Source: JAFGPL01 sp963781805 (GTDB lineage Bacteria; Bacteroidota; Bacteroidia; Bacteroidales; UBA10428). Taken from it: a stretch of 64,000 nucleotides of DNA. Position 1 is the stretch's first letter, and each line of letters begins with the position of its first letter. Positions 44,258 through 53,611 of the stretch are shown in pieces. The notes below the pieces were generated by a model. It ran no database searches. It had not been told where the DNA came from and worked only from the letters and a program-made list of their open reading frames with translations. The stretch covers positions 4,464,001 through 4,528,000 of the forward strand of contig CAWAHF010000004.1 of NCBI GenBank assembly GCA_963781805.1. The letters run 5' to 3'. The position numbers and the translations under genes were made by a program.

Positions 44258-44728
44258 ATGCGCAGAAAAGAGAAAAGGATTGAACAACATAATATCATTC
44301 AGGAAATTTTGGAGAAGTCTGATATTTGCAGGATTGCCTTTTGTACAGACGATATTCCCTATATCGTGCCTGTAAATTATGTCTATTTTAATCAGGGTAT
44401 ATATTTTCACTCTGCTCCGGCAGGAAAAAAAATAGAATTTATCAAAAAAAATAATAAGGTTTGTTTTGAAATAGAAGGATCATCAGAAATTATTCCTGCA
44501 GAAAAGGCATGCAATTGGGGAACCAGATACCGTTCTCTGATTGGTTCTGGAACGATTACTATTTTTGATAACCGTGAAGATAAAATAAAAGGGCTCGATA
44601 TGTTAATGAAAAAATACTCGGGTAAAGATCACCTTGAGTATAACAATGGTAACCTTGACAATATGGTAATTATAAAAATTGATATTACCGATATTTCTGG
44701 TAAGCAATCGGGTAATTGGCCGGAATAG
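44258..44728 (+). CDS. NimA-like pyridoxamine 5'-phosphate oxidase-family flavin protein
   Basis: The start is placed at the ATG at 44258, which gives the family's usual MRRKEKRI beginning; an upstream in-frame start at 44231 would overlap the PaaK-like gene by 14 bases. The 156-residue product has the split-barrel pattern of the Pyridox_ox_2 (NimA) group: ICRIAFCTDDIPYIVPVNYV, GIYFHSAPAGKKIEFIKKNN, KVCFEIEG, NWGTRYRSLIGSGTI. Members bind FMN or related cofactors; some confer nitroimidazole resistance. Here it closes the cassette and may be the redox step of that pathway. Confidence 0.82.
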   Translation: MRRKEKRIEQHNIIQEILEKSDICRIAFCTDDIPYIVPVNYVYFNQGIYFHSAPAGKKIEFIKKNNKVCFEIEGSSEIIPAEKACNWGTRYRSLIGSGTITIFDNREDKIKGLDMLMKKYSGKDHLEYNNGNLDNMVIIKIDITDISGKQSGNWPE

Positions 44729-44831
44729 CTAACCTGTGATATCAAAACAAAAATACATTTGTCATTGATTAAGTGGCTTAAAATTTGTAATTTTTAGTGG
44801 TTAATTTTCTAATATTCTAAACATTTATAAA

Positions 44832-45740
44832 ATGAGTGCAAAATCTGCTTTAAAAGCGCAGGAACAACCGATTAAAAAGATATTGGTGCCCGTGGATTAC
44901 TCAGACTGCTCAAAATATGCCTGTCGTTATGCAGTTAATCTGGCATGCAAGCTGAGTGCTGAAATAAAACTTTTACATGCCTATTTTGCACCTTCGTTCG
45001 ATCTGATCGAATTATCAGGTACAGTGCATATTCAACAGCAGTTGAAGGATGAAGCATCGGCAAACCTGGAAAATATAGAACGGGAAACGGCTGATAAATT
45101 TATGGAAGAATTAACTAAATATATTGCAGCCTGTAATCTTGGGAAAATATCGGTTTCATATGAAATAACTGCTGGACTGCCCGAAGATGAAATTATCAGG
45201 TACTGTAATGAATATCAGCCAGATATAGTTTTAATAGGTACCCATGGAAAAGACAAAGCCAAGAACATAATGGGTAGTGTAGCCGAGAGTATGATTCGAA
45301 AACTGGAGTTTCCGATAATGGCAATTCCTGAGAACTATTCTTTTGTAGGAGAGAAGAATGTCAGGAATCTGATGTATGTTACCGAATTTGATGAGGCTGA
45401 TTTTGTTTCAATAAAAAAATTAATGGATATTATCAGCCCGTTAAATCTTAAAATTCATTGTGTGCATTTGGCCGAAGGAGAAGGCGGATGGGACAAAATC
45501 AAAATGAATGGTTTCAAGGACTATTTTAAAAACGTATATGACAAGACAGAAGTAGTATGTGGATGGATTAATTCCAAAAATCTGTTATCTGAGTTTGACA
45601 GGCAGGTTCAGGATAAAAACATAAATATAATATCTATTACTACCCGGCAAAGAGGAATCATCGATAAATTGTTCCGAACCGACTTGACCAAAAAACTATT
45701 TTATCACATCAATATTCCTTTACTTATTTTTCATTCTTAA
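44832..45740 (+). CDS. Universal stress protein, two UspA domains
   Basis: A 302-residue tandem Usp protein. The first domain, about 15-160, is canonical: KILVPVDYSDCSKYACRYAV, the LIGTHGKDKAKNIMGSVAES nucleotide-binding signature (G-x2-G-x9-GS-like) and FPIMAIPE. The second, about 170-302, is diverged and lacks the glycine signature, keeping only RNLMYVTEFDEADF and NIPLLIFHS. Such proteins are common in Bacteroidota and tied to starvation and oxygen stress in a general way. It follows the NimA-like gene after 103 bases, with a TAAAATTTG sequence in the gap that could be a promoter, so it is probably not part of that cassette. Confidence 0.9.
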   Translation: MSAKSALKAQEQPIKKILVPVDYSDCSKYACRYAVNLACKLSAEIKLLHAYFAPSFDLIELSGTVHIQQQLKDEASANLENIERETADKFMEELTKYIAACNLGKISVSYEITAGLPEDEIIRYCNEYQPDIVLIGTHGKDKAKNIMGSVAESMIRKLEFPIMAIPENYSFVGEKNVRNLMYVTEFDEADFVSIKKLMDIISPLNLKIHCVHLAEGEGGWDKIKMNGFKDYFKNVYDKTEVVCGWINSKNLLSEFDRQVQDKNINIISITTRQRGIIDKLFRTDLTKKLFYHINIPLLIFHS

Positions 45741-45741
45741 A

Positions 45742-46320
45742 TCAAATCATATTTGCTTTCCATATAATCAAGGAATAAACTGCAAATCGCAAGATTCTTG
45801 TCGAAGAAAAAATAAGATATTTTTTCAGGGAAAACCGAACCGAACCCACGAGCATACTTACTCCTGAAAACGGCAAAGGTGTTACTGCAGCCACAATTAT
45901 CAAATACGGACCATACACATTAAGAAGTTTTTCGGATTTTTTAAGAAATTTTCTCCTGAAGAACCTGTACATTAAGGTTGTGTTAAGGTACCGGCCGATA
46001 AAATATCCAATCAAACCAGCTAAATAGGAAACAGCTGCAAGAACTGCAACGATTGCAATATATTCAATAATGCTGTTGTATCTTAAAGCCCAAATCATAA
46101 AGATTTCCGGAGGAATAATGCCGATAATCACTTCAGAAAAAAAGAATACGGTATATACAATAAATGAATTATTATAAATGGGAGCCAACCATTCAATATA
46201 ATTTGGGCTTATAAATTTCTTAAATACGATAAACAGGCCAACGATTAACATCAGCCAAATAAAACCACGAAACAGATTACGAAGCAGGAAGGAAGATTTT
46301 TTAGGCTTACCGTTACCCAT
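45742..46320 (-). CDS. VTT/DedA-like membrane protein
   Basis: A 192-residue integral membrane protein with about five hydrophobic segments. The central part resembles the DedA/SNARE-associated (VTT) fold: FFFSEVIIGIIPPEIFMIWA, then SYLAGLIGYFIGRYL, then VTPLPFSGVSMLVGSVRFSL, where the re-entrant loop carries Pro and Gly. Family members are lipid scramblases or transporters. The match is not perfect, and several family positions look altered. It converges with the usp gene, only one base apart, and stands alone on its strand. Confidence 0.65.
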   Translation of the reverse strand: MGNGKPKKSSFLLRNLFRGFIWLMLIVGLFIVFKKFISPNYIEWLAPIYNNSFIVYTVFFFSEVIIGIIPPEIFMIWALRYNSIIEYIAIVAVLAAVSYLAGLIGYFIGRYLNTTLMYRFFRRKFLKKSEKLLNVYGPYLIIVAAVTPLPFSGVSMLVGSVRFSLKKYLIFSSTRILRFAVYSLIIWKANMI

Positions 46321-46443
46321 CTAACATTTATTTGAGCCCAAAAGTAGTGATTTTTAATATTGAATCTCAGTCATATTGAATTTCAAAAAAGAAAAATTTT
46401 TCATTGAGGAGAAATACCAAAATCGGGAAGTAATGGTTAAGTA

Positions 46444-46803
46444 TTAAAAGGATTTGGTACTTAACATTATCAAGGCACAGTCGAAAACACATTCTATATG
46501 GTTTTGCGCGGCTAATTCTCCAAATTCATTATTCTCGGTACCCGGATTAAAAATTATTCTTTTCGGCTTGAGGTCAATCAGGTAATCGTAATACTCAGTT
46601 TGAATTTCAGGAGAAACATATAACAGTACGGTATGAACATTTTCAACGGGGGGTTTACCGGTTAATATTTGTATTTCTTCTATTGTTCCCGGATTTCGGC
46701 CTATTGCAACCACATGGTAACCTCTTTTTATCAAGCTTCTTACGGCTTTATATGAGTATCTGTCGGGTTTAGGACTTGCTCCCAGAACAATCATATTTTC
46801 CAT
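46444..46803 (-). CDS. CoA-binding (Rossmann) domain protein
   Basis: A 119-residue single-domain protein of the CoA_binding_2 family (YccU-like). Motifs: VLGASPKPDRYSYKAVRSL at the N terminus, GYHVVAIGRNPGTIEEIQIL, then LYVSPEIQTEYYDYLIDL and RIIFNPGTENNEF. The family binds CoA, but its role is not established. It is the last gene of the porU-porV-ispF-CoA-binding run on the minus strand, 16 bases after ispF. Confidence 0.88.
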   Translation of the reverse strand: MENMIVLGASPKPDRYSYKAVRSLIKRGYHVVAIGRNPGTIEEIQILTGKPPVENVHTVLLYVSPEIQTEYYDYLIDLKPKRIIFNPGTENNEFGELAAQNHIECVFDCALIMLSTKSF

Positions 46804-46819
46804 AATGAATCAATAATTT

Positions 46820-47320
46820 TTATTTTTTTCGCGGACTCCTTCTTTTTTCATTTATCAAAGCCACTGCATAAGCGGCAATACCTTTTTCATTTCCAATAAA
46901 TCCCAACTTTTCGGTTGTGGTTGCCTTGATCGAAACATTCGACTCATCCGTACTCAGAACATGAGAAAGAATTTTTTGCATTTCAGGAATGTATTCTTTT
47001 ACTTTTGGTTTTTGCAAACATACAGTGCAGTCAATATTGCCTAGTTCGTAGCCGTTTTCTTTCAGGAGATTAATGGTTTTTTTAAGTAAAATTTTGCTGT
47101 CAATACCTTTAAACTCATCCGATGTATCGGGGAAATGATAACCTATATCCCGAAGATTAGCTGCTCCCAACAAAGCATCACAAATAGCATGAATTAGGAC
47201 ATCTCCGTCAGAATGTCCCACAGGGCCCTTTTTATATGGAATGATTATTCCGCCAAGAACGAATTTATTGCCAACTTTTAACGGATGTACATCATACCCG
47301 AATCCAATCCTCATACTCAT
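46820..47320 (-). CDS. ispF: IspF, 2-C-methyl-D-erythritol 2,4-cyclodiphosphate synthase
   Basis: Fifth step of the MEP isoprenoid pathway. It has 166 residues. The zinc and substrate residues are seen in IGFGYDVHPLKVGNKFVLGG (Asp, His), HSDGDVLIHAICDALLGAAN and DIGYHFPD, and the C-terminal EKLGFIGNEKGIAAYA block is typical. It starts two bases after the porV stop, so it is almost certainly on the porU/porV transcript. The linkage of ispF to porV recurs in Bacteroidota. Confidence 0.96.
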   Translation of the reverse strand: MSMRIGFGYDVHPLKVGNKFVLGGIIIPYKKGPVGHSDGDVLIHAICDALLGAANLRDIGYHFPDTSDEFKGIDSKILLKKTINLLKENGYELGNIDCTVCLQKPKVKEYIPEMQKILSHVLSTDESNVSIKATTTEKLGFIGNEKGIAAYAVALINEKRRSPRKK

Positions 47321-47322
47321 TT

Positions 47323-48495
47323 TTATCTAAACTCTCTGAATTTATCGAAATCAAGGCCTAACGTAAATCTCATGGTATTAGCAAGCGGATTGTTACGACC
47401 CGACGTGGGTACCAGATATGAAAAATCGAGTGAAAATACATTCAATTTTAAACCAACACCAACCGAGAAATATTTCCTGTTTCCTTTGTTTTTATTTTCA
47501 TGAAAATATCCGCCTCTGATGGCAAACTGATCCCTGTACCAGTATTCGACACCTGCTGAGATCATAATTTCATTCATTTCTTCTTTAAATCCGTTGGGAG
47601 CATCATAGAAAGACTGAATCCAGCTAAGCGGTAGTGATTTGGGTGCAGTCATACCATATGTAACAGAATCTATAACCACTTGAGGAGAAGGAACAAGCAG
47701 CTTATTCAAATCCAGGGCAAAGCTAATATTATTGTAGTCGTCGAGATCCATGGTAAGCCTGCCGCCAACACGCATATTAGCGGGAATAAATTGTTTTTCC
47801 GAATCATCGGTATATGAGATAGGCGTACCTAAATTCGACAGGCTGATTCCCCAAGCATATTGGCTTGGTTTATCATCAATTTCAATATTTTTCTGATAAT
47901 AAACAGACAGGTCGGCAGCAAATGAGATACCAGCATTATATTGCTGATTATTTACCGTACCTCCTCCGGTAATATCAGAACGAATAAATCTAAGGGTCAA
48001 TGCACTGGATAAATTATCTGTAAACAGCCTGGAATAACCTACATCTAGTGTAAATTCATTAGGAGTAAACTGACCCACGTAATCACCCCAATCATTTCTG
48101 AATATCAAATCACCGAGGGAGAAATAGAGCAGTGATGCACTTAAAACCTGTTTTTCATCAAAACGTTTGTAAAAATTAAGATAGGCCAGGTTAATATCGT
48201 TTACAAGTTTTCTGAGCCAGGGGGTGTATGATAACGATAATCCCATTTCTCCCGGAAGAAATGCATATTTTGCGGCATTCCAGTGTTGTGAGCTTGCATC
48301 AGGTTTGGTGGCAACACCTACATCACCCATCGCTCCTGCTCTTGAGTCCGGAGCTATTGAGAGAAAGGGAACTGTGGAATGAATAACATTTTGTTCAGAG
48401 CCAAGCAGTTTTGACACATTCACATTTTGCGAAAAACTGCAAAATGCTATGAAAGAAAGTATCAAAACACTGAGAACTAATCTTTTTAAAATCAT
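47323..48495 (-). CDS. porV: PorV (LptO), type IX secretion outer-membrane protein
   Basis: Outer-membrane barrel that shuttles type IX cargo from the translocon to the PorU sortase. The start is the ATG at 48495, giving a signal peptide MILKRLVLSVLILSFIAFCS (cleavage near SFSQ); an earlier in-frame codon at 48531 would add 12 residues. The mature protein begins with FLSIAPDSRAGAMGDVGVAT, then SSQHWNAAKYAFLP, the PorV/PorQ signature. Amphipathic strands continue to the end (LGLDFDKFREFR). It has 390 residues, as expected. It lies 61 bases after porU and directly before ispF. Confidence 0.94.
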   Translation of the reverse strand: MILKRLVLSVLILSFIAFCSFSQNVNVSKLLGSEQNVIHSTVPFLSIAPDSRAGAMGDVGVATKPDASSQHWNAAKYAFLPGEMGLSLSYTPWLRKLVNDINLAYLNFYKRFDEKQVLSASLLYFSLGDLIFRNDWGDYVGQFTPNEFTLDVGYSRLFTDNLSSALTLRFIRSDITGGGTVNNQQYNAGISFAADLSVYYQKNIEIDDKPSQYAWGISLSNLGTPISYTDDSEKQFIPANMRVGGRLTMDLDDYNNISFALDLNKLLVPSPQVVIDSVTYGMTAPKSLPLSWIQSFYDAPNGFKEEMNEIMISAGVEYWYRDQFAIRGGYFHENKNKGNRKYFSVGVGLKLNVFSLDFSYLVPTSGRNNPLANTMRFTLGLDFDKFREFR

Positions 48496-48556
48496 TATTT
48501 TTTTAATTTTAGTGGAGCAAATATAAAACATAATATTACAATATGAAATTGAGAAA

Positions 48557-51500
48557 TTAATTTAATATCATTAACTTTTCGAATCGTTCAGCATGCTCTC
48601 CGTTGGAATTATCTACCGATACCCGATAGGGATATATCCCCCGGGGAAGTTTATTTCCATACAAATCTGTTCCATCCCATTCTATGGGTTCTGATCTGTA
48701 ACCGGTGGCATAAGAATTTTCCTGCAAGGTACGAACAAGTCTACCGGATAAATCAAATATATCTATTTTAACGACCAGATCCTTATCGGGCATGTTATGC
48801 TCAAATTGGAAGTAAGTTAAATCGGTAATAGGATTAGGATAATTGTAAACATTCTCCAGAACGAGATTTTTAGAGTCGATCACTCTGAATGTGATTGTTT
48901 TTTCTGATGAGTTGTTGAATACATCCCAAATTTTTACATTCAGGGTATGTAATCCCGGATCGATATCATTCAGCTGGTAGGTTACTTCTCCCATCTGGTA
49001 TGCATCTGTTTGTGTCTGATAATATTCATTCATCACTAATGGTTCGTTGGAGTTGTTATCCAGAATGGCGATAATATCATGACCAATGCCATTGCCGGTG
49101 GTATTTATACCGTGTTCATCATATACCTTTACAAAAACTTTAGGATCTTTATTGGATAGACCCCCGTCTCTGAAATTTTCATCATTCAGGTAAACCTCAA
49201 GCTCCGGACCCGTATTATCTTCATCCTGTAATACAGATGTCCCCCCGATTAGAATATCATTAAAATACCCATCAGCATCAACGTTGTCGTTGTGAGCATA
49301 GTAGACAATCTTACCTTTTCCAATGGTATACGATATATCCTTTGGTACAACAAAAGTAAATTTAAATCTTCCATCGGTAACGCTTGCTCTTCCTTTAAAC
49401 AAAAGATTTTCCTGCACATTAAACGAATAGGCGGAAGAACCCGGATCATTCTGCAGAGTGGAAAATGTCTGAACTTTATCATATACCGACGGGACTATGG
49501 TACCATTAAAGCTGCTGAAAGGTTCATTTGAATTTGTTTCAAGATGTCCGGCAACCGAAATTTGCATAAATGCTTTTAATGTATCAGATAATGCTATTAC
49601 ATCCTGGCCGTTTATTGAGTCTGTTATAACTTTGTACCGGGGATATGCCAAATCTAACGCCGGATCTCCCAGCAGAGTAAAATTCAATTTGTTAGTGGTT
49701 GCTCCAATTTCATTTTTAGCTTTGCGAATAATATCCCCCAGTCTTTCCCGATTGCCTTGTGTCACATTTTGCAAAGCATTATAATAAAAATGTTGATTCA
49801 AAAGATAATTTGCATCAGCATAAACAACCCTCGTGGTAGAAAATAAAGCAATAGCTCCGCCATCAGGATTAAGAAGAGCTTCTTCTCCTGCTGATGTCTG
49901 TTCTTTATACTGTCCATCTTCTTTATCAATCATCATATTGTCCCAGCGACTAAATTCACACGTTGCAGTTATAAATAACGGTTTAATCTTATTTTGAAGT
50001 TTTTCGATTTCCTGTTTTACCAATATTCGTTCTTCGGCTAAACCATTTTCACTACCATGTCCGTTATAATTAAATATAAGAATACCTTTATTAAAATTAT
50101 CCTGAATTGCTTTATTTACCTCTGGATAACTATTACCAGTTGATGATGTAACCTGTTTATAGGCATCGAGGAGTACTTTTTTAACTACAAATTCGGGATG
50201 TGTTGTTCTGATATAATCAGCAAGAGAATTTGCCTGATCCATATGCAGATTGCCATCCTGATCATCCCCCACAAATAGCAATGTATTTCGCCAGTCCTGC
50301 ATCGTAGTGGATGTATTGTAATTTAAAATTTTATCTATCACATTTCTCGCCTCAATTGAATCGGTGACAGGTAATCTCCCGATAGCAATATCAAGAAGAT
50401 AATATTGCATTGAATCATTACCCCCTTCATTATCATCCAGTAATCCGTAAAAATCATCTGAAACATAGGAATAGGTAGGTGATAAAGAATTCTGCGACTG
50501 GTAGGTTGGTATAAAGTTAGGATTTCCTTCGGCGGTTGAGATATTGTTATACGAACCATCTCCTATTAACAGCAAATATTTCAATTTGTCTTCTTCAGAT
50601 TGAGATTTTGAATAAATCATTCGAACGAAATCTCTGATAGCGCTAACATCAGGCATACCTGATGAAAATTCATTGTATATTTCTTGTGTGGTGGTAATAT
50701 AAACACTTAAATTGTCTTTATCTCTGCGATAATCTGCAAGTCTGCCAGCCTGAAAAAGAAAGTTGGGATGCGTAACAATAATCATATTTTGAGAACTTAA
50801 CCCATGAAGGTTTTGATTTTTTACGTGAAGAATATCCTGATCAATAACAGGTTTGAGAAAAGTTGTACTATTATCAAATGCAACATATTGCCTGAGCATA
50901 TCTATCCTTGCTTTAAAAGAAATGCCCTGTGCATAGGCGATAGTGCCAATATTTTCAACATTCGTATTGTCTGTTACATCCCAAATAACTGTTTGTGCAT
51001 TTCCATTCTGAATTTTGAATTCACCGATATTTCCTTCCGCAACCGATTTAATATCTCTGAAGAACATTGGTTTCTCAGAAAGTGTAAGGTTTCTGCGGGC
51101 GTTAATGGTTAAATAATCCAACCAACCCAGTTCGGATGTTTCACTTTTATTGTAGGTTATTTTAATCGAAATATTTTCGTTACCACTTGTAAATCTGGTA
51201 ATTTTACTGTTTTGTTTGGCATAGGTTCCCAGACTGTACGACATATCAACATTTTCTACGTTGATATAATCATTTAACTGATTGTTAATGGTAATTGTGA
51301 AAGTTCGCTGTTTTGAAGAACGGCTCAATACATTTGTTTTCAAAGAGATTGGAGCAGTAGATACAATATTCGGAAACCTGAAGGTGGTATCGAAGGTTGT
51401 TGAATAATCGAATTTTTCACCATACCATTGTCTTCCCGACAGCACATCATTGTAAATATTCTTTTCATGATAATTATAGTCGTCAAAAGAGGTAACTGTA

Positions 51501-52426
51501 ATATTAGCCGTTTCGGTTACCACAGGTGCATTGGCAATTTTCTTTCCTGCACCGAATGAAGAGGTGAGAAAATAGTATGCATAGGGTGAATATTCATTGA
51601 GTACATGCAAAAACATGCTGTCTGATGGGCTGTACTTCCAGCTTACCGGTCCTTCTCCATAAAAAAGAATATAATCTCCCTGGTTAAAGATGCCATCTGT
51701 GCCCATATCCATAAATATGGCATTTTCCCGCAGATCATCAGGACGTGGTTCACGGTTCATTAATGGCAGTTGGTTACCTCCGTTTCCGTAAACTCTGACG
51801 TTTTCTGGATTAGATATACCTATATTAACAAGATCGGTATAGGTGAGTTTATAAATTCCGGTTTTAGTAATTTTTACCTTAAACCAATTTCCTGTTGATA
51901 AAACAGATTGATTTACATTTTGGGATTCAGACTGAATATTTCCGATAGATTTATATGGAGGGTTGGATGTCTGAATTAAATCAATAGTAAATGAGATTAA
52001 TCTTTCAACCTGTCCTGTTTCCTTATTTCTTTTTAATGGTAGAATACTCAGTAATAATTGAGATTTTTTTTGGTTAACAGCCTTTACCGTGTTAAATGTA
52101 AGTTCGGTTGGTACTTCATCCGTCATCATGATGTTTTGCAAATCTTCGGGCGGAACTAATTGAAAAACAGGATTTATAATATTAATTTTGGGCTGAGAAT
52201 AATAATCAGCAATGTTTATTAGTTCATTATAATATGGGAAAAGAGTTTCAGGGTTTTCATAAACAGCATTTTCAAAATTCAAATATCTTCGCGTAATGGT
52301 CGAATCAGCTGGATCGAAATTATTTAAATGCTTACTGTTTCGCCAATTAATATTTCTTTGGAGAAGGGACTTCTGAGCAAAAACAGATGAGGAATATATT
52401 GTTAATAAAATGAAGAAATATCGCAT
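48557..52426 (-). CDS. porU: PorU, type IX secretion sortase
   Basis: Cell-surface gingipain-like (C25) transpeptidase that removes the C-terminal sorting domain of type IX cargo and joins it to anionic LPS. It has 1289 residues. A signal peptide is at 1-18. The C25 core spans about 540-930, with the catalytic His in FNYNGHGSENG (near 787) and Cys in ITATCEFSRWD (near 821). Its own C-terminal domain (YNYPNPITDLTYFQFEH, LPRGIYPYRVSV) resembles a type IX signal, as is usual for PorU. First gene of the porU-porV-ispF run and divergent from the PorP-like gene. Confidence 0.95.
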   Translation of the reverse strand: MRYFFILLTIYSSSVFAQKSLLQRNINWRNSKHLNNFDPADSTITRRYLNFENAVYENPETLFPYYNELINIADYYSQPKINIINPVFQLVPPEDLQNIMMTDEVPTELTFNTVKAVNQKKSQLLLSILPLKRNKETGQVERLISFTIDLIQTSNPPYKSIGNIQSESQNVNQSVLSTGNWFKVKITKTGIYKLTYTDLVNIGISNPENVRVYGNGGNQLPLMNREPRPDDLRENAIFMDMGTDGIFNQGDYILFYGEGPVSWKYSPSDSMFLHVLNEYSPYAYYFLTSSFGAGKKIANAPVVTETANITVTSFDDYNYHEKNIYNDVLSGRQWYGEKFDYSTTFDTTFRFPNIVSTAPISLKTNVLSRSSKQRTFTITINNQLNDYINVENVDMSYSLGTYAKQNSKITRFTSGNENISIKITYNKSETSELGWLDYLTINARRNLTLSEKPMFFRDIKSVAEGNIGEFKIQNGNAQTVIWDVTDNTNVENIGTIAYAQGISFKARIDMLRQYVAFDNSTTFLKPVIDQDILHVKNQNLHGLSSQNMIIVTHPNFLFQAGRLADYRRDKDNLSVYITTTQEIYNEFSSGMPDVSAIRDFVRMIYSKSQSEEDKLKYLLLIGDGSYNNISTAEGNPNFIPTYQSQNSLSPTYSYVSDDFYGLLDDNEGGNDSMQYYLLDIAIGRLPVTDSIEARNVIDKILNYNTSTTMQDWRNTLLFVGDDQDGNLHMDQANSLADYIRTTHPEFVVKKVLLDAYKQVTSSTGNSYPEVNKAIQDNFNKGILIFNYNGHGSENGLAEERILVKQEIEKLQNKIKPLFITATCEFSRWDNMMIDKEDGQYKEQTSAGEEALLNPDGGAIALFSTTRVVYADANYLLNQHFYYNALQNVTQGNRERLGDIIRKAKNEIGATTNKLNFTLLGDPALDLAYPRYKVITDSINGQDVIALSDTLKAFMQISVAGHLETNSNEPFSSFNGTIVPSVYDKVQTFSTLQNDPGSSAYSFNVQENLLFKGRASVTDGRFKFTFVVPKDISYTIGKGKIVYYAHNDNVDADGYFNDILIGGTSVLQDEDNTGPELEVYLNDENFRDGGLSNKDPKVFVKVYDEHGINTTGNGIGHDIIAILDNNSNEPLVMNEYYQTQTDAYQMGEVTYQLNDIDPGLHTLNVKIWDVFNNSSEKTITFRVIDSKNLVLENVYNYPNPITDLTYFQFEHNMPDKDLVVKIDIFDLSGRLVRTLQENSYATGYRSEPIEWDGTDLYGNKLPRGIYPYRVSVDNSNGEHAERFEKLMILN

Positions 52427-52563
52427 AGAATTAGTTGTAATTTTTCACGAAAATAGTAAAAATTAAGTACCCTGCAGCCATTGTTTGACGAACTTGATGC
52501 ATATTTAAACGAAGAACAGATTTTATTATTGTTCTTAAAAACATACACAGAAACAGAAATCTT

Positions 52564-53541
52564 ATGCAAATGAAATATTTAATATTTTGTGTATGCATTT
52601 TAGCTTCAGGCAGACTTATAGGTCAGGACCAACATTTTTCGGATATGAACAATACGCTTGGTTATTCAAATCCTTCCTATATTTCGGTTTCTGAGGATGC
52701 CCTGTTTAGTGCTACATACAGAAATCAATGGCCCGGACTTAATTCGGCATATGTTACCTATTGTACTTCTCTTATTTTTCCCGTTGAAACAATGAATAGC
52801 TCATTTGGAATTAATCTTATGCATGATAATCAGGCACGGGGTGCAATTACGAAAACCTCCGTAAGTGCGCTCTATTCATATACTATTAAAGTTTCCAGAT
52901 TGATGAATATTGCAGCAGGTTTATCCCTGTCATATAATTTCAGAGGCATTAACCAAAACAAATTTATCTTTGAATCTGATCTCACCGGAAATGGCATTAA
53001 TACAACGCCTTTAGATTATAACAATTACAAATCCTCATTTGGTGATTTTTCTTTTGGATTGACCACTATTTATGATAAAAAGTTTTATTCAGGTATATCG
53101 GTAAGTCATATTACAAAACCTGTTGAGCATGTCGGTGATGCAGGTTTTAACACATTATCCAGAAGATACCTTGTTCATGCAGGAGGGATTATTTCTTTGA
53201 CTCACAACCGACGTAAAGAAGATATTTTATTATCTCTCGGAGTATTATTTCAGCAGCAGGATCATTTTCAGGAACTTTTATACGGAACTAATTGCTCTAT
53301 TCAACCGTTCAGATTCGGATTGTGGCTAAGACAGGATCTTAAATTTAATTACGATGCAATTATATTGTTAACAGGTTTTTCGTGGAATATGTACAATTTT
53401 TATTATACGTATGACGTTAATCTGAAAAAAATAAATTTTTTTTCAACAGGAATGGGGGCTCATGAAGTAACATTTTCAATCAATTTTCAGTATAATGAGA
53501 AAAGAAAAAAAAGAGGGGCAATAAAATGCCCGAAGATTTAG
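52564..53541 (+). CDS. PorP/SprF-family type IX secretion membrane protein
   Basis: A 325-residue outer-membrane barrel. The signal peptide is followed by QDQHFSDMNNTLGYSNPSYI, then YRNQWPGLNSAYVTYCTSLI, the PorP/SprF pattern (QDP.F.QY..NPA..NPA and YRNQW). Strands continue to FYYTYDVNLKK, MGAHEVTFSINF and a basic tail. PorP/SprF proteins help export specific large surface proteins such as SprB-type adhesins and often sit beside their cargo; no cargo gene is next to it here. Its place between porU and gldJ is an insertion relative to the usual porV-porU-gldJ order. Confidence 0.9.
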   Translation: MQMKYLIFCVCILASGRLIGQDQHFSDMNNTLGYSNPSYISVSEDALFSATYRNQWPGLNSAYVTYCTSLIFPVETMNSSFGINLMHDNQARGAITKTSVSALYSYTIKVSRLMNIAAGLSLSYNFRGINQNKFIFESDLTGNGINTTPLDYNNYKSSFGDFSFGLTTIYDKKFYSGISVSHITKPVEHVGDAGFNTLSRRYLVHAGGIISLTHNRRKEDILLSLGVLFQQQDHFQELLYGTNCSIQPFRFGLWLRQDLKFNYDAIILLTGFSWNMYNFYYTYDVNLKKINFFSTGMGAHEVTFSINFQYNEKRKKRGAIKCPKI

Positions 53542-53560
53542 TTATATTTGAGGAAATATT

Positions 53561-53590
53561 GTAAATTAGAGTTAAATATTATTATATTTG
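53561..53590 (+). promoter_or_regulatory. Probable promoter of gldJ
   Basis: TATATTTG at 53583-53590 matches the Bacteroidota -7 consensus TAnnTTTG and lies 22 bases before the gldJ ATG. A TTG-like -33 element sits about 21 bases upstream (ATTG at 53558-53561). Confidence 0.5.
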
Positions 53591-53611
53591 AGTAATAAAA
53601 ACTGTAAGACC

